A stretch of 64,000 nt of DNA from a virus. Below the pieces are notes generated by a model. That model saw only the letters and a program-made list of their open reading frames with translations, had not been told where the DNA came from and did no database searches. The stretch covers positions 1-64,000 of IMG/VR virus record IMGVR_UViG_3300022669_000027. One strand, written 5' to 3'. This document shows, one piece after another, positions 1 to 8,244 of this stretch. Every line of letters starts with the position of its first letter. The first letter of the stretch is position 1. Made by a program: the position numbers and the translations under genes.

Positions 1-1
1 A

Positions 2-133
2 TCCTGTTTTGCAGTATACGTCCTTCCGGGCCATATCATTCTGGTAGAAAAACCTGTAAAAACAGAGGTTAAGGACGGTAAACTGGTAGATATTGAGTTT
101 GGATTATCTACGAGCAGAGGTGCGTACAAATGA
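2..133 (+). CDS. C-terminal end of an unidentified upstream protein (partial)
   Basis: An open frame enters from the left edge and stops at the TGA at 131-133, which overlaps the next start as ATGA. Forty-three C-terminal residues are visible, with a hydrophobic stretch followed by an alternating charged segment. ATGA overlaps are the rule in this region, so this is very likely the 3' end of a real gene of the same operon. The fragment is too short for a function to be assigned, and nothing in it resembles a Walker A motif. Confidence 0.7.
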   Translation, partial: SCFAVYVLPGHIILVEKPVKTEVKDGKLVDIEFGLSTSRGAYK

Positions 134-1041
134 AATTTCTATTAACCGGAGATTGGCATCTCACAGCGAAATCGCCTGAAAACAGATTGGACGACTACTG
201 GAATACCATACAGGACAAAGTAAACGAGGTGTTCCAAATAGCTAATGATCATAACGTAAAGGCTATATTACAGCCTGGAGATCTTTTTGATTCTGCATAT
301 GTGTCATACGGAGTATCTGGGTATCTTGGTTCCAGAATTTCTAATTTTTCGGGGGATTTTATTTCTGTTCCTGGGCAACATGATCTTCGTTTTCATAATT
401 CCGATAATCACAACACTCCTTTCCACATGTTGTGGAAATCCTCATTGATAGATATCCCTTTTGTTGAATACCCTGAAGAAAATATAGCCATATATGGAGC
501 CGGATGGGGGGAGAGTGTCCCGGCGATAAAAGATGGCCGGTGTCTCAATATATTATTGACCCATAGAATGATAATCCGTGACGAAAAAGGAAAGCTGTGG
601 GAAGGACAGGAAGAGTACGACGTTGCAGACAAGTTGCTACAGAGATCGGGGTTTGATCTTATCGTATCGGGGGATAATCATCAAAGTTTTTTGTCAAAAA
701 CAAAAAAAGGGATGTTGGTTAATTGCGGCTCCCTTCTTCGTTCTACTATATCGCAGAAAGACCATAAACCTGTTGTTTATATTTTCAATACGATAAATTG
801 TATTGCCAAAAAAATAGAATTAACAACAGAACCGTTTGATCATGTAATGGATTTGGAGAAGAGGGAGCGAAGTGAAAAAAGGGATGAAAAATTAAATCAC
901 TTCATTGAACAACTTCAGTCTACAGATACGGCGGACGTCAATTACAAAGACAATGTATGGAAACTGATCAAGGAAACGGAAAAGGCCGGAGAACCTGTCT
1001 CCGATGGTGTTATGAATATTATCGAACATATATTAGGATAG
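130..1041 (+). CDS. SbcD/Mre11-like recombination nuclease subunit
   Basis: This is a metallophosphoesterase of the SbcD/Mre11/T4 gp47 type, expected to pair with a Rad50/SbcC-type ATPase in processing DNA ends for recombination and repair. The conserved metal-binding motifs are in order: GDWHL (residues 7-11), GDLFD (50-54), GQHD in place of GNHD (82-85), THR (144-146) and GDNH (181-184). At 303 residues it is close to phage gp47-like proteins. The C-terminal third is charged and helical, as expected for a capping and Rad50-binding region. A candidate ATPase partner lies two ORFs downstream. The start overlaps the previous stop (ATGA). Confidence 0.88.
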   Translation: MKFLLTGDWHLTAKSPENRLDDYWNTIQDKVNEVFQIANDHNVKAILQPGDLFDSAYVSYGVSGYLGSRISNFSGDFISVPGQHDLRFHNSDNHNTPFHMLWKSSLIDIPFVEYPEENIAIYGAGWGESVPAIKDGRCLNILLTHRMIIRDEKGKLWEGQEEYDVADKLLQRSGFDLIVSGDNHQSFLSKTKKGMLVNCGSLLRSTISQKDHKPVVYIFNTINCIAKKIELTTEPFDHVMDLEKRERSEKRDEKLNHFIEQLQSTDTADVNYKDNVWKLIKETEKAGEPVSDGVMNIIEHILG

Positions 1042-1045
1042 TGAT

Positions 1046-1288
1046 ATGAGCGCAAAAGCAAGTAGGGATATCAAAAGACTGTTGAAAGAAATTGATTCTG
1101 CAAAACAAGAAGTAGCAGAGTCCAAAGGTCAACTGAAAGTAATCAAAAAAGACCTGAAAGAATTAACGGGGGCCGACGATCTTGAAGAAGTCAAGTCCAT
1201 AGTCAAATCATGGGAAACCGAAGTTTCTGAATTGGAAATGGATCTGGAAGAAATTTTAACAGAGTTAAAGAAAAATTATGACTGGTAA
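1046..1288 (+). CDS. Small coiled-coil protein next to the SbcC-like ATPase
   Basis: The predicted protein of 80 residues is almost entirely charged heptad-like helix and should form a coiled coil. It lies between the SbcD-like nuclease and the SbcC/Rad50-like ATPase half, so it may be a detached coiled-coil piece of that complex; this is inference from position. Its last 12 residues (EILTELKKNYDW) are repeated at the end of the next ORF because a 61-bp DNA repeat covers the gene end. The stop overlaps the next start within ATGACTGGTAA. Confidence 0.7.
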   Translation: MSAKASRDIKRLLKEIDSAKQEVAESKGQLKVIKKDLKELTGADDLEEVKSIVKSWETEVSELEMDLEEILTELKKNYDW

Positions 1289-1310
1289 TATATCGAAAGA
1301 AGAGTTGGAT
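1250..1310 (+). repeat. 61-bp direct repeat, copy 1
   Basis: Identical, base for base, to 1575-1635 (offset 325). It spans the end of the 80-residue coiled-coil gene and the start of the following ORF. Confidence 0.95.
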
Positions 1311-1613
1311 TTGTTGGAAGAAATTATAGAAGAACCTGTCGGTGAATATCTCTTCCGACCTCATGAATTAACTATTTTGAGAAAATTGATTAGAAAAGGA
1401 CTTATAAAAGTGGGGTATATGTATGGAATAAGGACTTACTTTATGTATGATGCAGAGGAAAAATATCAATCTGATTGTAAATCTTGTGGCAAGTCTCATT
1501 CTTTTTGCATCCTGTACGGAAACAGTCTTGTATATTTTTGCAAAGATTGCAAAACCAGAAATCAAATAAACCGCGAAATTTTAACAGAGTTAAAGAAAAA
1601 TTATGACTGGTAA
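1278..1613 (+). CDS. Chimeric zinc-ribbon ORF bounded by a 61-bp repeat
   Basis: This 111-residue ORF has a composite structure. Its first 11 residues (MTGNISKEELD) are identical to the start of the downstream ATPase half, and its last 12 (EILTELKKNYDW) to the end of the upstream coiled-coil protein. Only the middle is unique. That part has a helical region and then a CxxC...CxxC pattern (around KSCGKS and CKDCK) suggesting a zinc ribbon. The duplication places this ORF between two genes while keeping their start-stop coupling. Function is unknown; it may be a DNA-binding accessory of the neighbouring nuclease genes. Confidence 0.65.
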   Translation: MTGNISKEELDLLEEIIEEPVGEYLFRPHELTILRKLIRKGLIKVGYMYGIRTYFMYDAEEKYQSDCKSCGKSHSFCILYGNSLVYFCKDCKTRNQINREILTELKKNYDW

Positions 1614-1635
1614 TATATCGAAAGAAGAGTTGGAT
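1575..1635 (+). repeat. 61-bp direct repeat, copy 2
   Basis: Second perfect copy of 1250-1310. It spans the end of the zinc-ribbon ORF and the start of the ATPase half gene. Confidence 0.95.
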
Positions 1636-2220
1636 AAAATAAAGAAGCTCCGAGACCGCTTGACCAGAGAACAAGCCCAACGGGATATGGTACTTCAACA
1701 ACGAGACCGCGCTTTAAAAAATCTTAAAAAAGCGGAGCAATTTTATGAAGACGCATTAAAGGCCCGGTCTATCCTCCAGACAGCCGCTGAAAATACACAA
1801 AAGGTTATGGAAACTCAAATGTCCACTTTAGTTACATCTGCTTTGGAAGGAATTTTTCCTGATCCCTATCAATTTGTTGTAAGGTTTGTGCAGAGACGTA
1901 ATAAAACGGAATGCGATCTTCTTTTCAGTAAAAACGGAGAAGAATTCAAACCTGTAGAATCTTCCGGGGGAGGCCCCTTGGACATAGCCTCTTTCGCTCT
2001 CCGAGTCGCTTTTTGGTGTATTCAAAGTAACAGACCCACCATCATATTGGACGAACCTTTTAAATTTCTTTCTGTAGACCTTCAACCCAAAGCCGGAGAA
2101 TTATTAAAACGGTTATCCGAAGAACTTGGAATTCAATTCATTGTTATCACTCATTTGACAGAATTACTCCCTTACGGAGATAACGTCATCAAAATAAACA
2201 AAGGAAAGGTAGAAAAATGA
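1603..2220 (+). CDS. SbcC/Rad50-like ATPase C-terminal half without Walker A
   Basis: The protein (205 residues) has an N-terminal coiled coil (about 10-70) followed by the C-terminal ABC-ATPase half of the SMC/Rad50/SbcC family. A signature-like SSGGGPLDIASFALR (about 126-140) precedes a Walker B IILDEPFKF (about 150-158) and an H-loop-like ITHL (about 184-187). No Walker A/P-loop is present here or in the visible upstream ORFs, so it is either a half-ATPase needing another subunit or a reduced phage form. Its position two genes after the SbcD-like nuclease supports an SbcCD-like repair complex. The stop overlaps the next start (ATGA). Confidence 0.8.
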   Translation: MTGNISKEELDKIKKLRDRLTREQAQRDMVLQQRDRALKNLKKAEQFYEDALKARSILQTAAENTQKVMETQMSTLVTSALEGIFPDPYQFVVRFVQRRNKTECDLLFSKNGEEFKPVESSGGGPLDIASFALRVAFWCIQSNRPTIILDEPFKFLSVDLQPKAGELLKRLSEELGIQFIVITHLTELLPYGDNVIKINKGKVEK

Positions 2221-2471
2221 AATGTGGTAATTGTCAGGGCTTGTTATTTACCATAACAAAGAAGAAGAGCTGTCATGACTGTGTTTACAACGGTTTTTTT
2301 GATGAGGAAGCAGATGAATGGCAATTCGGTGAATTGCCATCAAACGATATAGAACGCACTATGGTAGAGGAGGAAGGAGAGTGTTTTCTCAACAGTGCCT
2401 ATGGGGAAGGGTGTTATCTTTTTATATGCAGTGAATGCAGCTCAAAAAGTAATGTGGCTTTAATTGGATAA
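2217..2471 (+). CDS. Small cysteine-rich (zinc-binding) hypothetical protein
   Basis: An 84-residue acidic protein with paired cysteines: CGNC at residues 3-6, CHDC near 19-22, and CSEC near the C-terminus. This is a likely structural zinc site. It is translationally coupled to the ATPase half (ATGA) and followed 5 nt later by the PD-(D/E)XK nuclease gene. I do not recognise a family. Confidence 0.7.
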   Translation: MKCGNCQGLLFTITKKKSCHDCVYNGFFDEEADEWQFGELPSNDIERTMVEEEGECFLNSAYGEGCYLFICSECSSKSNVALIG

Positions 2472-2476
2472 ATGAT

Positions 2477-3058
2477 ATGGCAAATAAATCATCTAAAGGA
2501 GGAGAATTTGAAAGGGAATTTTCAAAAATATTCTCTAAATATGTATCTAATGGAAAAAGAACTGATATTTTCTGGAGGACAGCTCAATCTGGGGGCCGTG
2601 CGACCCAAAGAGCCAAGCAAAATTTGAAAACGGAGGGCGCATATGGTGACATAACTTGTCTGGACAGCACCTATTCTTTCGTCACCGAAGCCTGTTGTTT
2701 TGAACTCAAAAGAGGATACAACAACACTAATTTTCAAGATATGGTGGACGGTACCAAAAAAGAACCGGAATTAAAAAAATTCTGGACTCAATGTGAAAGA
2801 GACAGGGAACTTGGAGGACGGCTTTTTTCTATTGTGGTGACGAAAAGGGATCGAAAAAAACCAATTATCACCATTCCCAGAAAATTACATTATCTTATTT
2901 CTCATAAAATAGGATTATGCTTGTATAATAGGATAGATATTTCTTATAAAGGAATGAGTACAACATCTATTCCTTTAGAAGAGTTTTTGGAAAACGTCCC
3001 CGCTTCTTCCTTTTTACGGATACTCAAAGAACAACTACGGAAACAAAAAGAAAGGTGA
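2477..3058 (+). CDS. PD-(D/E)XK-type nuclease, possibly a Holliday junction resolvase
   Basis: This 193-residue protein has the layout of a small restriction-like nuclease. An N-terminal helix carries a conserved glutamate region (GGEFEREFSKIF, about 8-19), followed by a WRTAQSGGR segment, then GDI (about 56-58), and FELKRG (about 75-80) supplying the ELK part of the motif. In this superfamily these residues bind Mg2+ and cleave DNA. In a phage recombination and repair operon, a branched-DNA or end-processing role is plausible, but the specificity cannot be read from sequence. The C-terminal tail is strongly basic. Confidence 0.65.
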   Translation: MANKSSKGGEFEREFSKIFSKYVSNGKRTDIFWRTAQSGGRATQRAKQNLKTEGAYGDITCLDSTYSFVTEACCFELKRGYNNTNFQDMVDGTKKEPELKKFWTQCERDRELGGRLFSIVVTKRDRKKPIITIPRKLHYLISHKIGLCLYNRIDISYKGMSTTSIPLEEFLENVPASSFLRILKEQLRKQKER

Positions 3059-3063
3059 ATCAT

Positions 3064-4434
3064 ATGCCGTTGTCATCTGTTTATAAAAAATTAATGGCCC
3101 TCAAAAAAGAACGATCTTCCAATGCGAAGATTGAGATTCTAAAAACGTATTTGGAAGATCCTATATTCGATGTGGTGGTGCGAATGGCACTTTCCCATGA
3201 TAAAATATACAACATCAAATCATTCGGAAAGTATGATCCAGAATCCAGAGGAGGATCTTTTAAAGAAATCATCAGATTTCTTCAAATGCTGGAAGAACAA
3301 GACGGAGTTACTAAAATTCAAAAAGAAGAACTTCGCCAACTGGCTTCCGGGAATCCTGAAACTTTTTATGTAGTAGAGAGAATTGTCAATAAGGATCTGC
3401 GTTGTGGAGTACAAGCTGCTTTAATAAATCAAGCGGTTCCTGATACTGTTTTTGTGGTGCCCTATATGCGTTGTTCCACAGAAAAGGTAGGGATCAAAAA
3501 TATTACATACGACGGTGGGGCTTTTTGTCAAAAAAAAGCTGATGGTGGATTTTGTTATGGATATAATGACAGTGAATCAGGAGAACCGTTATTGATGACC
3601 CGGAACGGTAAATACATGAACATGCATGGATTTTTCAATGAAGACATTCGTAAATTGAGAAAAACTGATGAAGTGATCACAATGGAGATGACGGCTGTAG
3701 ACAAACACGGCAACGATCTCCCAAGGGAAATAAGTAATGGCTTGGTCACCAAAGCTATACGGGGCACCATCACCAAAGAAGAGGCTGCGTTGTTCCGGGG
3801 ACAAGCTTGGGACATCATTCCCCAAAAAGATTTTTGGAACGGACTCTTCCCCACGCCATATGAATTGCGTTGGAGGAGGGTCACATCAGTGACCCGGAAT
3901 ATGGATTTAATCAGTAGAATTTATTCTAGGCGCGTGTATTCGGAAGAAGAAGCCCGTATATTTTTTTCTGAAATGAGAAAAAAAGGACTTGAAGGAGCCG
4001 TCCTCAAAAACAGAACTTCTCCTTGGAAATCTCACACCAGCCCTCATCAAGTAAAACTCAAAAGAAAACATTGCGCAGAATTCATCGTCACCGGATGGTA
4101 TTATGGCAAACCAGGCTGGAAATATGAAAAATGTTTAGGGGGTCTTAATTTTGAATCCGTAGACGGGTTGGTGAAGTGCAATACAGGTTCTGGATTTACT
4201 GACAATGACAGGGGATTTTTGGGATTTGATAAAGACATGAATCCTTTGATAGACGAACAGATTGTGTCTGATTTGGATAAATGGATAGGGCAGATTATAT
4301 CTGTAGAATTCGATTCTTTGATCAAAGACAAAAACAGAAAAGACGGAACATGGTCATTGTTTCTACCAATATTTGATAAGCCCCGCCCTGATAAAGTAAA
4401 AGCAGACAATTATGAATATTTAAGGAGTCTATAA
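3064..4434 (+). CDS. ATP-dependent DNA ligase
   Basis: Seals nicks in duplex DNA during phage replication and repair. The nucleotidyltransferase motif I (KADG, lysine near residue 158) gives the AMP-accepting lysine. Motif III lies around EMTAVD, motif IV is EGAVLK and motif V QVKLKRK, followed by an OB-fold-like C-terminal domain. At about 456 residues it matches T4-type phage ligases. The ATG at 3064 follows AAAGGTG at a good distance and is preferred over a GTG at 3055 that overlaps the preceding stop. The last 35 bp plus the junction (4402-4436) recur at 6800-6834. Confidence 0.88.
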   Translation: MPLSSVYKKLMALKKERSSNAKIEILKTYLEDPIFDVVVRMALSHDKIYNIKSFGKYDPESRGGSFKEIIRFLQMLEEQDGVTKIQKEELRQLASGNPETFYVVERIVNKDLRCGVQAALINQAVPDTVFVVPYMRCSTEKVGIKNITYDGGAFCQKKADGGFCYGYNDSESGEPLLMTRNGKYMNMHGFFNEDIRKLRKTDEVITMEMTAVDKHGNDLPREISNGLVTKAIRGTITKEEAALFRGQAWDIIPQKDFWNGLFPTPYELRWRRVTSVTRNMDLISRIYSRRVYSEEEARIFFSEMRKKGLEGAVLKNRTSPWKSHTSPHQVKLKRKHCAEFIVTGWYYGKPGWKYEKCLGGLNFESVDGLVKCNTGSGFTDNDRGFLGFDKDMNPLIDEQIVSDLDKWIGQIISVEFDSLIKDKNRKDGTWSLFLPIFDKPRPDKVKADNYEYLRSL

Positions 4435-5780
4435 TGGATTATGGGTCTTTTATATTAAATAAGCAATACCGAGTAAAAGGAGAAGGAATAAAGCCCTCTT
4501 TTTTGCCTGATTATTTATTTGATTTTCAAAAATATATAGTAGAAAAGAGTCTAGTCAACGGAAGATTCGCCGATTTCGCAGACTGTGGAATGGGGAAGAC
4601 TATTATGCAATTGGTATGGGCTGAAAATATAGTCAGACATACCAATAAACCTGTACTTGTTTTATCTCCATTATCCATCTCTCATCAAACAGTGAGAGAA
4701 GCTGAAAAATTTGGATTGGAAGCTGTCAACAGTAGGGATGGAAAAATAAAGAAAGGAATAATAACTGCTAATTATGAAAGATTAGAAAAATTTGATTTTT
4801 CGGTTTTTGGAGGCGTAGTGTGCGATGAGAGTTCCATTATAAAAAACGCAAAGGGTCAAATACGGAACGCTTTAACCAGTGCCATGAAAACGGTTCCCTA
4901 TCGACTTCTCTGTACAGCCACAGCCGCTCCCAATGATTTTATTGAATTGGGGACTTCTTCTGAGCTTTTGGGGTATTTGGGGTATGTGGACATGTTGAGT
5001 CATTTTTTTAAAAATGACGAAGATACTATATCCCCTGCATTTTACGGATCGAAGTGGAGATTCAAACATCATGCGGAAGTGCCTTTTTGGAAATGGCTAA
5101 GTACTTGGGCACTGGCTTGTAGAAAGCCTTCTGATCTTGGATTTAAAGACGGAGAGTTTGTTTTACCCGAATTGATAGAAGAAGATCACATTATAAAAAC
5201 TGAAAGAAAGAAAGGAGTATTGAGAAATCCTCCTGTAAAAGGATGGAGAGAAACGCGAGAGGACACAAAAGAGACCATAAAAGAAAGATGTGATAAAGCT
5301 GCAGAATTGTTACAAAAAGAGCAATGTGGGATAGCTTGGTGTAATTATAATTCAGAAAGTGAATATTTGAATTCCATTTTGAAAGACGGAGTTGAGGTCA
5401 CAGGATCAGATAGCGATGAGAAGAAAGAAGAAATATTTCAAGATTTTCAGAAAGGCGTTGTAAAATACCTTATAACCAAGCCCAAAATAGCAGGCTTTGG
5501 TATGAACTGGCAGCATTGTTCTACAATGACATATTTTACGGACTATAGCTATGAAAAGAAATACCAAAGTGTCCGAAGATGTTATCGTTTCGGACAAGAA
5601 AAAGAAGTCACAGTCCATAACATTACCACGGATCGTCAGCGTCATATTTTGGAAAGAGTAAAACAAAAAGAAGCTGACTGCGTACGTATGTTTGAAGAGA
5701 TCATTCAATATATGGAATCTAAGTATTTTCATAAACAAAACCGAATTAATTCAACCATAGAATTGCCAAAATGGATTTAA
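4434..5780 (+). CDS. SNF2-type superfamily 2 DNA helicase/translocase
   Basis: A 448-residue SF2 ATPase. The Walker A loop is CGMGKT (51-56), motif II is CDESS (DES at 131-133), motif III is the CTATAAPND segment, and motif VI is QSVRRCYRFGQ, the QxxRRxxRxGQ form typical of SNF2-like phage helicases. It probably translocates on or remodels DNA in replication or recombination. It starts one base inside the ligase stop (TAATG) and overlaps the next methyltransferase gene by 10 bp. Confidence 0.85.
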   Translation: MDYGSFILNKQYRVKGEGIKPSFLPDYLFDFQKYIVEKSLVNGRFADFADCGMGKTIMQLVWAENIVRHTNKPVLVLSPLSISHQTVREAEKFGLEAVNSRDGKIKKGIITANYERLEKFDFSVFGGVVCDESSIIKNAKGQIRNALTSAMKTVPYRLLCTATAAPNDFIELGTSSELLGYLGYVDMLSHFFKNDEDTISPAFYGSKWRFKHHAEVPFWKWLSTWALACRKPSDLGFKDGEFVLPELIEEDHIIKTERKKGVLRNPPVKGWRETREDTKETIKERCDKAAELLQKEQCGIAWCNYNSESEYLNSILKDGVEVTGSDSDEKKEEIFQDFQKGVVKYLITKPKIAGFGMNWQHCSTMTYFTDYSYEKKYQSVRRCYRFGQEKEVTVHNITTDRQRHILERVKQKEADCVRMFEEIIQYMESKYFHKQNRINSTIELPKWI

Positions 5781-6718
5781 TAAAAGACAAGTATGCGTTG
5801 TATAACGGGGATTGTGTAAAAGTAATGGAACAGTTCCCTAAAGAATGTATTGACTTTTCCATCTATTCCCCTCCTTTTTGCGGACTATACAATTATTCAT
5901 CTTCTGATTTAGATATGAGTAATTGTGATAGTTATGAATCTTTTTTTAATCATTACAAGTATTGTGTAGAACAAATATATAGATTATTGAAACCGGGAAG
6001 GCTTTGTGCAGTGCATTGCTGTGATATCCCTATACCGGGGCAGAAAAAAGGGTATTATGATTTACCTGGAAAAATAATACAATTACATCATGACATCGGC
6101 TTTAATTTTTTTGGCAGAATAGCGATATGGAAAGAGCCTTTGCGAGTAGCTATCCGTACACGCCTTCGTCATCTTACCCATAAACAAGTAACTTCCGATT
6201 CTTCCCAATGCACGGTCGCTTCAGGTGATTTTTTAGTGATATTCAAGAAGCCGGGGGAAACAGAAGTCCCTGTGGTACATCCTACTGGGTTTATGAACTA
6301 TGCAGGGGAGACGGAAGTTCCTTCAGATATACTTAAATATAGAGGACTGAGGACACAACAAAGAAACAAATACTCTCAATGGATATGGAGACGATATGCT
6401 TCCTGTTTTTGGGATGACATTCGAATAGACAATGTACTTCCATACAAATCAGCAAAAGAACCAGATGACGAAAAACATGTACATCCTCTCCAATTGGATG
6501 TTATAGAAAGAGCTTTAATGCTGTGGACTAATCCTGGTGAAATAGTACTGTCCCCATTTGATGGTGTAGGAAGCGAGGTGTGCGGAGCTTTGTTATGCGG
6601 AAGAAAAGGAATTGGAATAGAATTGAAGAAATCGTATCATAAACAGGCTCTTAAAAATGCAAAATCTATTGAATATGGCAAAAGATTAAAATATGACAGA
6701 AAAGGATTGAGAAAATGA
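5771..6718 (+). CDS. DNA methyltransferase (N4-cytosine or N6-adenine amino-methylase)
   Basis: A 315-residue AdoMet-dependent amino-methyltransferase of the beta-type motif order. The catalytic motif IV is SPPF (residues 33-36), near the N-terminus. The AdoMet-binding motif I is PFDGVGSE (about 263-270), near the C-terminus. SPP variants are common in N4-cytosine enzymes, but the modified base cannot be decided here. No restriction partner is visible, so self-protection against host restriction is likely. The stop overlaps the start of a truncated thyX copy (ATGA). Confidence 0.85.
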   Translation: MDLIKDKYALYNGDCVKVMEQFPKECIDFSIYSPPFCGLYNYSSSDLDMSNCDSYESFFNHYKYCVEQIYRLLKPGRLCAVHCCDIPIPGQKKGYYDLPGKIIQLHHDIGFNFFGRIAIWKEPLRVAIRTRLRHLTHKQVTSDSSQCTVASGDFLVIFKKPGETEVPVVHPTGFMNYAGETEVPSDILKYRGLRTQQRNKYSQWIWRRYASCFWDDIRIDNVLPYKSAKEPDDEKHVHPLQLDVIERALMLWTNPGEIVLSPFDGVGSEVCGALLCGRKGIGIELKKSYHKQALKNAKSIEYGKRLKYDRKGLRK

Positions 6719-6813
6719 AAGTTATAGAGCAATCAGCCCAGGTATGGGGAGAGACACCTTTGCAATTCCAACCCGCACTTGAGCGAATTGAACGAGCTGG
6801 CAGACAATTATGA
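6715..6813 (+). pseudogene. Truncated 5' copy of thyX
   Basis: Starting at the ATGA overlap with the methyltransferase stop, 32 codons reproduce the N-terminus of the thyX at 7396 with changes only at residues 3-4 and one synonymous change. The match ends within GCAGACAAT, where the sequence switches to a copy of the ligase end (4402-4436) and a stop follows at once. It is a non-functional remnant left by insertion of the dNMP kinase gene, although a short peptide could still be made. Confidence 0.9.
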
Positions 6814-6834
6814 ATATTTAAGGAGTCTATAATG
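6800..6834 (+). repeat. 35-bp copy of the ligase-helicase junction (4402-4436)
   Basis: Identical to 4402-4436, including the AAGGAG ribosome-binding site and the TATAATG start context. It supplies the translation signal of the dNMP kinase gene. The shared 9 bp GCAGACAAT with thyX marks the recombination joint. Confidence 0.92.
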
Positions 6835-7371
6835 CTGATTGGATTAACTGGACGGGCGGGAAGCGGAAAATCTTCCGTAAGCGGTTTTCTCGAAACTAAC
6901 TATGGTTTTCATAGAAAGGCTTTCGCAGATCCTGTAAAAAAGACTGTATCTGATCTTTTCAGAATACCTATTGATTGTTTTTATGATCCTGAAGAAAAAA
7001 TAAAAACAGATCCCATGTGGAATATAACCAGGAGAAAAATCTTACAGATATTCGGTACTGAATGTATCAGGAATCATTTCGGCGCAGATTTTTGGGTGAA
7101 GCTGATGGTACTGGATATCGCCGACCTTCGGCAACGGGAAGGGAGCGGTGTGGACATCGTTATAGATGATGTCCGGTTCCCAGAAGAAGCCCGTATGATA
7201 CACGATAACGGCGGCAAAATCATTTCAATAAAAAGACCTGACAACCCCTATGAGATAGACCAGACTCATATATCTGAAACATTCAAAACCATTCCTTTCG
7301 ATAAGGAGATTATCAATGATTACAGTCTCTTATCGTTATTTAATCAAGTTCATAACATATTCAAAGTTTAA
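6832..7371 (+). CDS. Deoxynucleoside monophosphate kinase
   Basis: Phosphorylates dNMPs to dNDPs for phage DNA synthesis. The protein (179 residues) starts with a P-loop GRAGSGKS (7-14). It carries the FADPVKK segment and the DDVRFPEEA motif (about 106-114) characteristic of phage dNMP kinases of the T4 gp1/T5-like group. It is followed 24 bp later by thyX, and with thyX, NrdJ and dCMP deaminase it forms a complete dNTP supply block. Its leader is a copy of the ligase-helicase junction, and the truncated thyX copy precedes it, so it looks like a late insertion into this operon. Confidence 0.85.
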   Translation: MLIGLTGRAGSGKSSVSGFLETNYGFHRKAFADPVKKTVSDLFRIPIDCFYDPEEKIKTDPMWNITRRKILQIFGTECIRNHFGADFWVKLMVLDIADLRQREGSGVDIVIDDVRFPEEARMIHDNGGKIISIKRPDNPYEIDQTHISETFKTIPFDKEIINDYSLLSLFNQVHNIFKV

Positions 7372-7395
7372 TTAACAATATTAAGGAGATTTCTA

Positions 7396-8244
7396 ATGAA
7401 AATCGCAGAGCAATCAGCCCAGGTATGGGGAGAGACACCTTTACAATTCCAACCCGCACTTGAGCGAATTGAACGAGCTGGCAGACAATGTTACCAGAGT
7501 CTGGACAAAATAGAAACAGGAACCGCCCGGCCTTTTTTGGAACGGGTACTCAAACCTGTTCCTGCTCATTTGTCAGTAACAGAGCACTCCAACATGGTAT
7601 TCCGTTCCAAAAAAGTAAAATTACCTTTAGAACTGGAACAACGTGTTAAAACCAAGATTTCTTCCAATTTCATATATACAGGAATCCACAGAGACCGTGT
7701 ATATATTTTCGGTAATTTCCGGGCCTGGTATGAAATGATGAAACCTGGTTCTTTTTTTGATCTTGAAGATTCCAACTATCTCTTGCACACGGGTGTTGAT
7801 TTTAAACGAGTTCTTGAAAATAAAAAACTTCCGCGCTTTGCGAAAGCTGTTACTGTGTTGTTTAAAACCGACAGGGCAGTCTCTCATGAAATAGTAAGAC
7901 ATAGACCATGCGCTCAGAGCCAGGAAAGTCAGCGATATGTCAAATACGACGGAGATATGGAATTCATTGCCCCTTCGTGGTACGATTCCGCAGACTCTGC
8001 TCAAAAAGCCGTATGGGAACAATCTATGTATCTGGCAGAACACAACTACAAAAGACTCCTCCAAGGAGGACTTAAAGCCCAGGATGCGCGGACTGTTTTG
8101 CCAAATTCCACAGCTACTTCTATTGTGACGACCGCTTATCTTCCTGAATGGGATCATATCTTTTATTTACGGACTTCTTCAGCGGCCTACCCATCCATGC
8201 GTTCTCTGATGGTTTCTGCTCAGAAACAAATGAAGCGTATATGA
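7396..8244 (+). CDS. thyX: FAD-dependent thymidylate synthase ThyX
   Basis: Converts dUMP to dTMP with methylene-tetrahydrofolate, FAD and NADPH. The ThyX signature RHRx7S is clear: RHR at 168-170 and S at 178, followed by QRY. The length (282) is typical for phage and bacterial ThyX. The start is preceded by AAGGAG. The stop overlaps the next small gene as ATGA. A truncated copy of its first 31 codons lies 681 bp upstream. Confidence 0.93.
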   Translation: MKIAEQSAQVWGETPLQFQPALERIERAGRQCYQSLDKIETGTARPFLERVLKPVPAHLSVTEHSNMVFRSKKVKLPLELEQRVKTKISSNFIYTGIHRDRVYIFGNFRAWYEMMKPGSFFDLEDSNYLLHTGVDFKRVLENKKLPRFAKAVTVLFKTDRAVSHEIVRHRPCAQSQESQRYVKYDGDMEFIAPSWYDSADSAQKAVWEQSMYLAEHNYKRLLQGGLKAQDARTVLPNSTATSIVTTAYLPEWDHIFYLRTSSAAYPSMRSLMVSAQKQMKRI

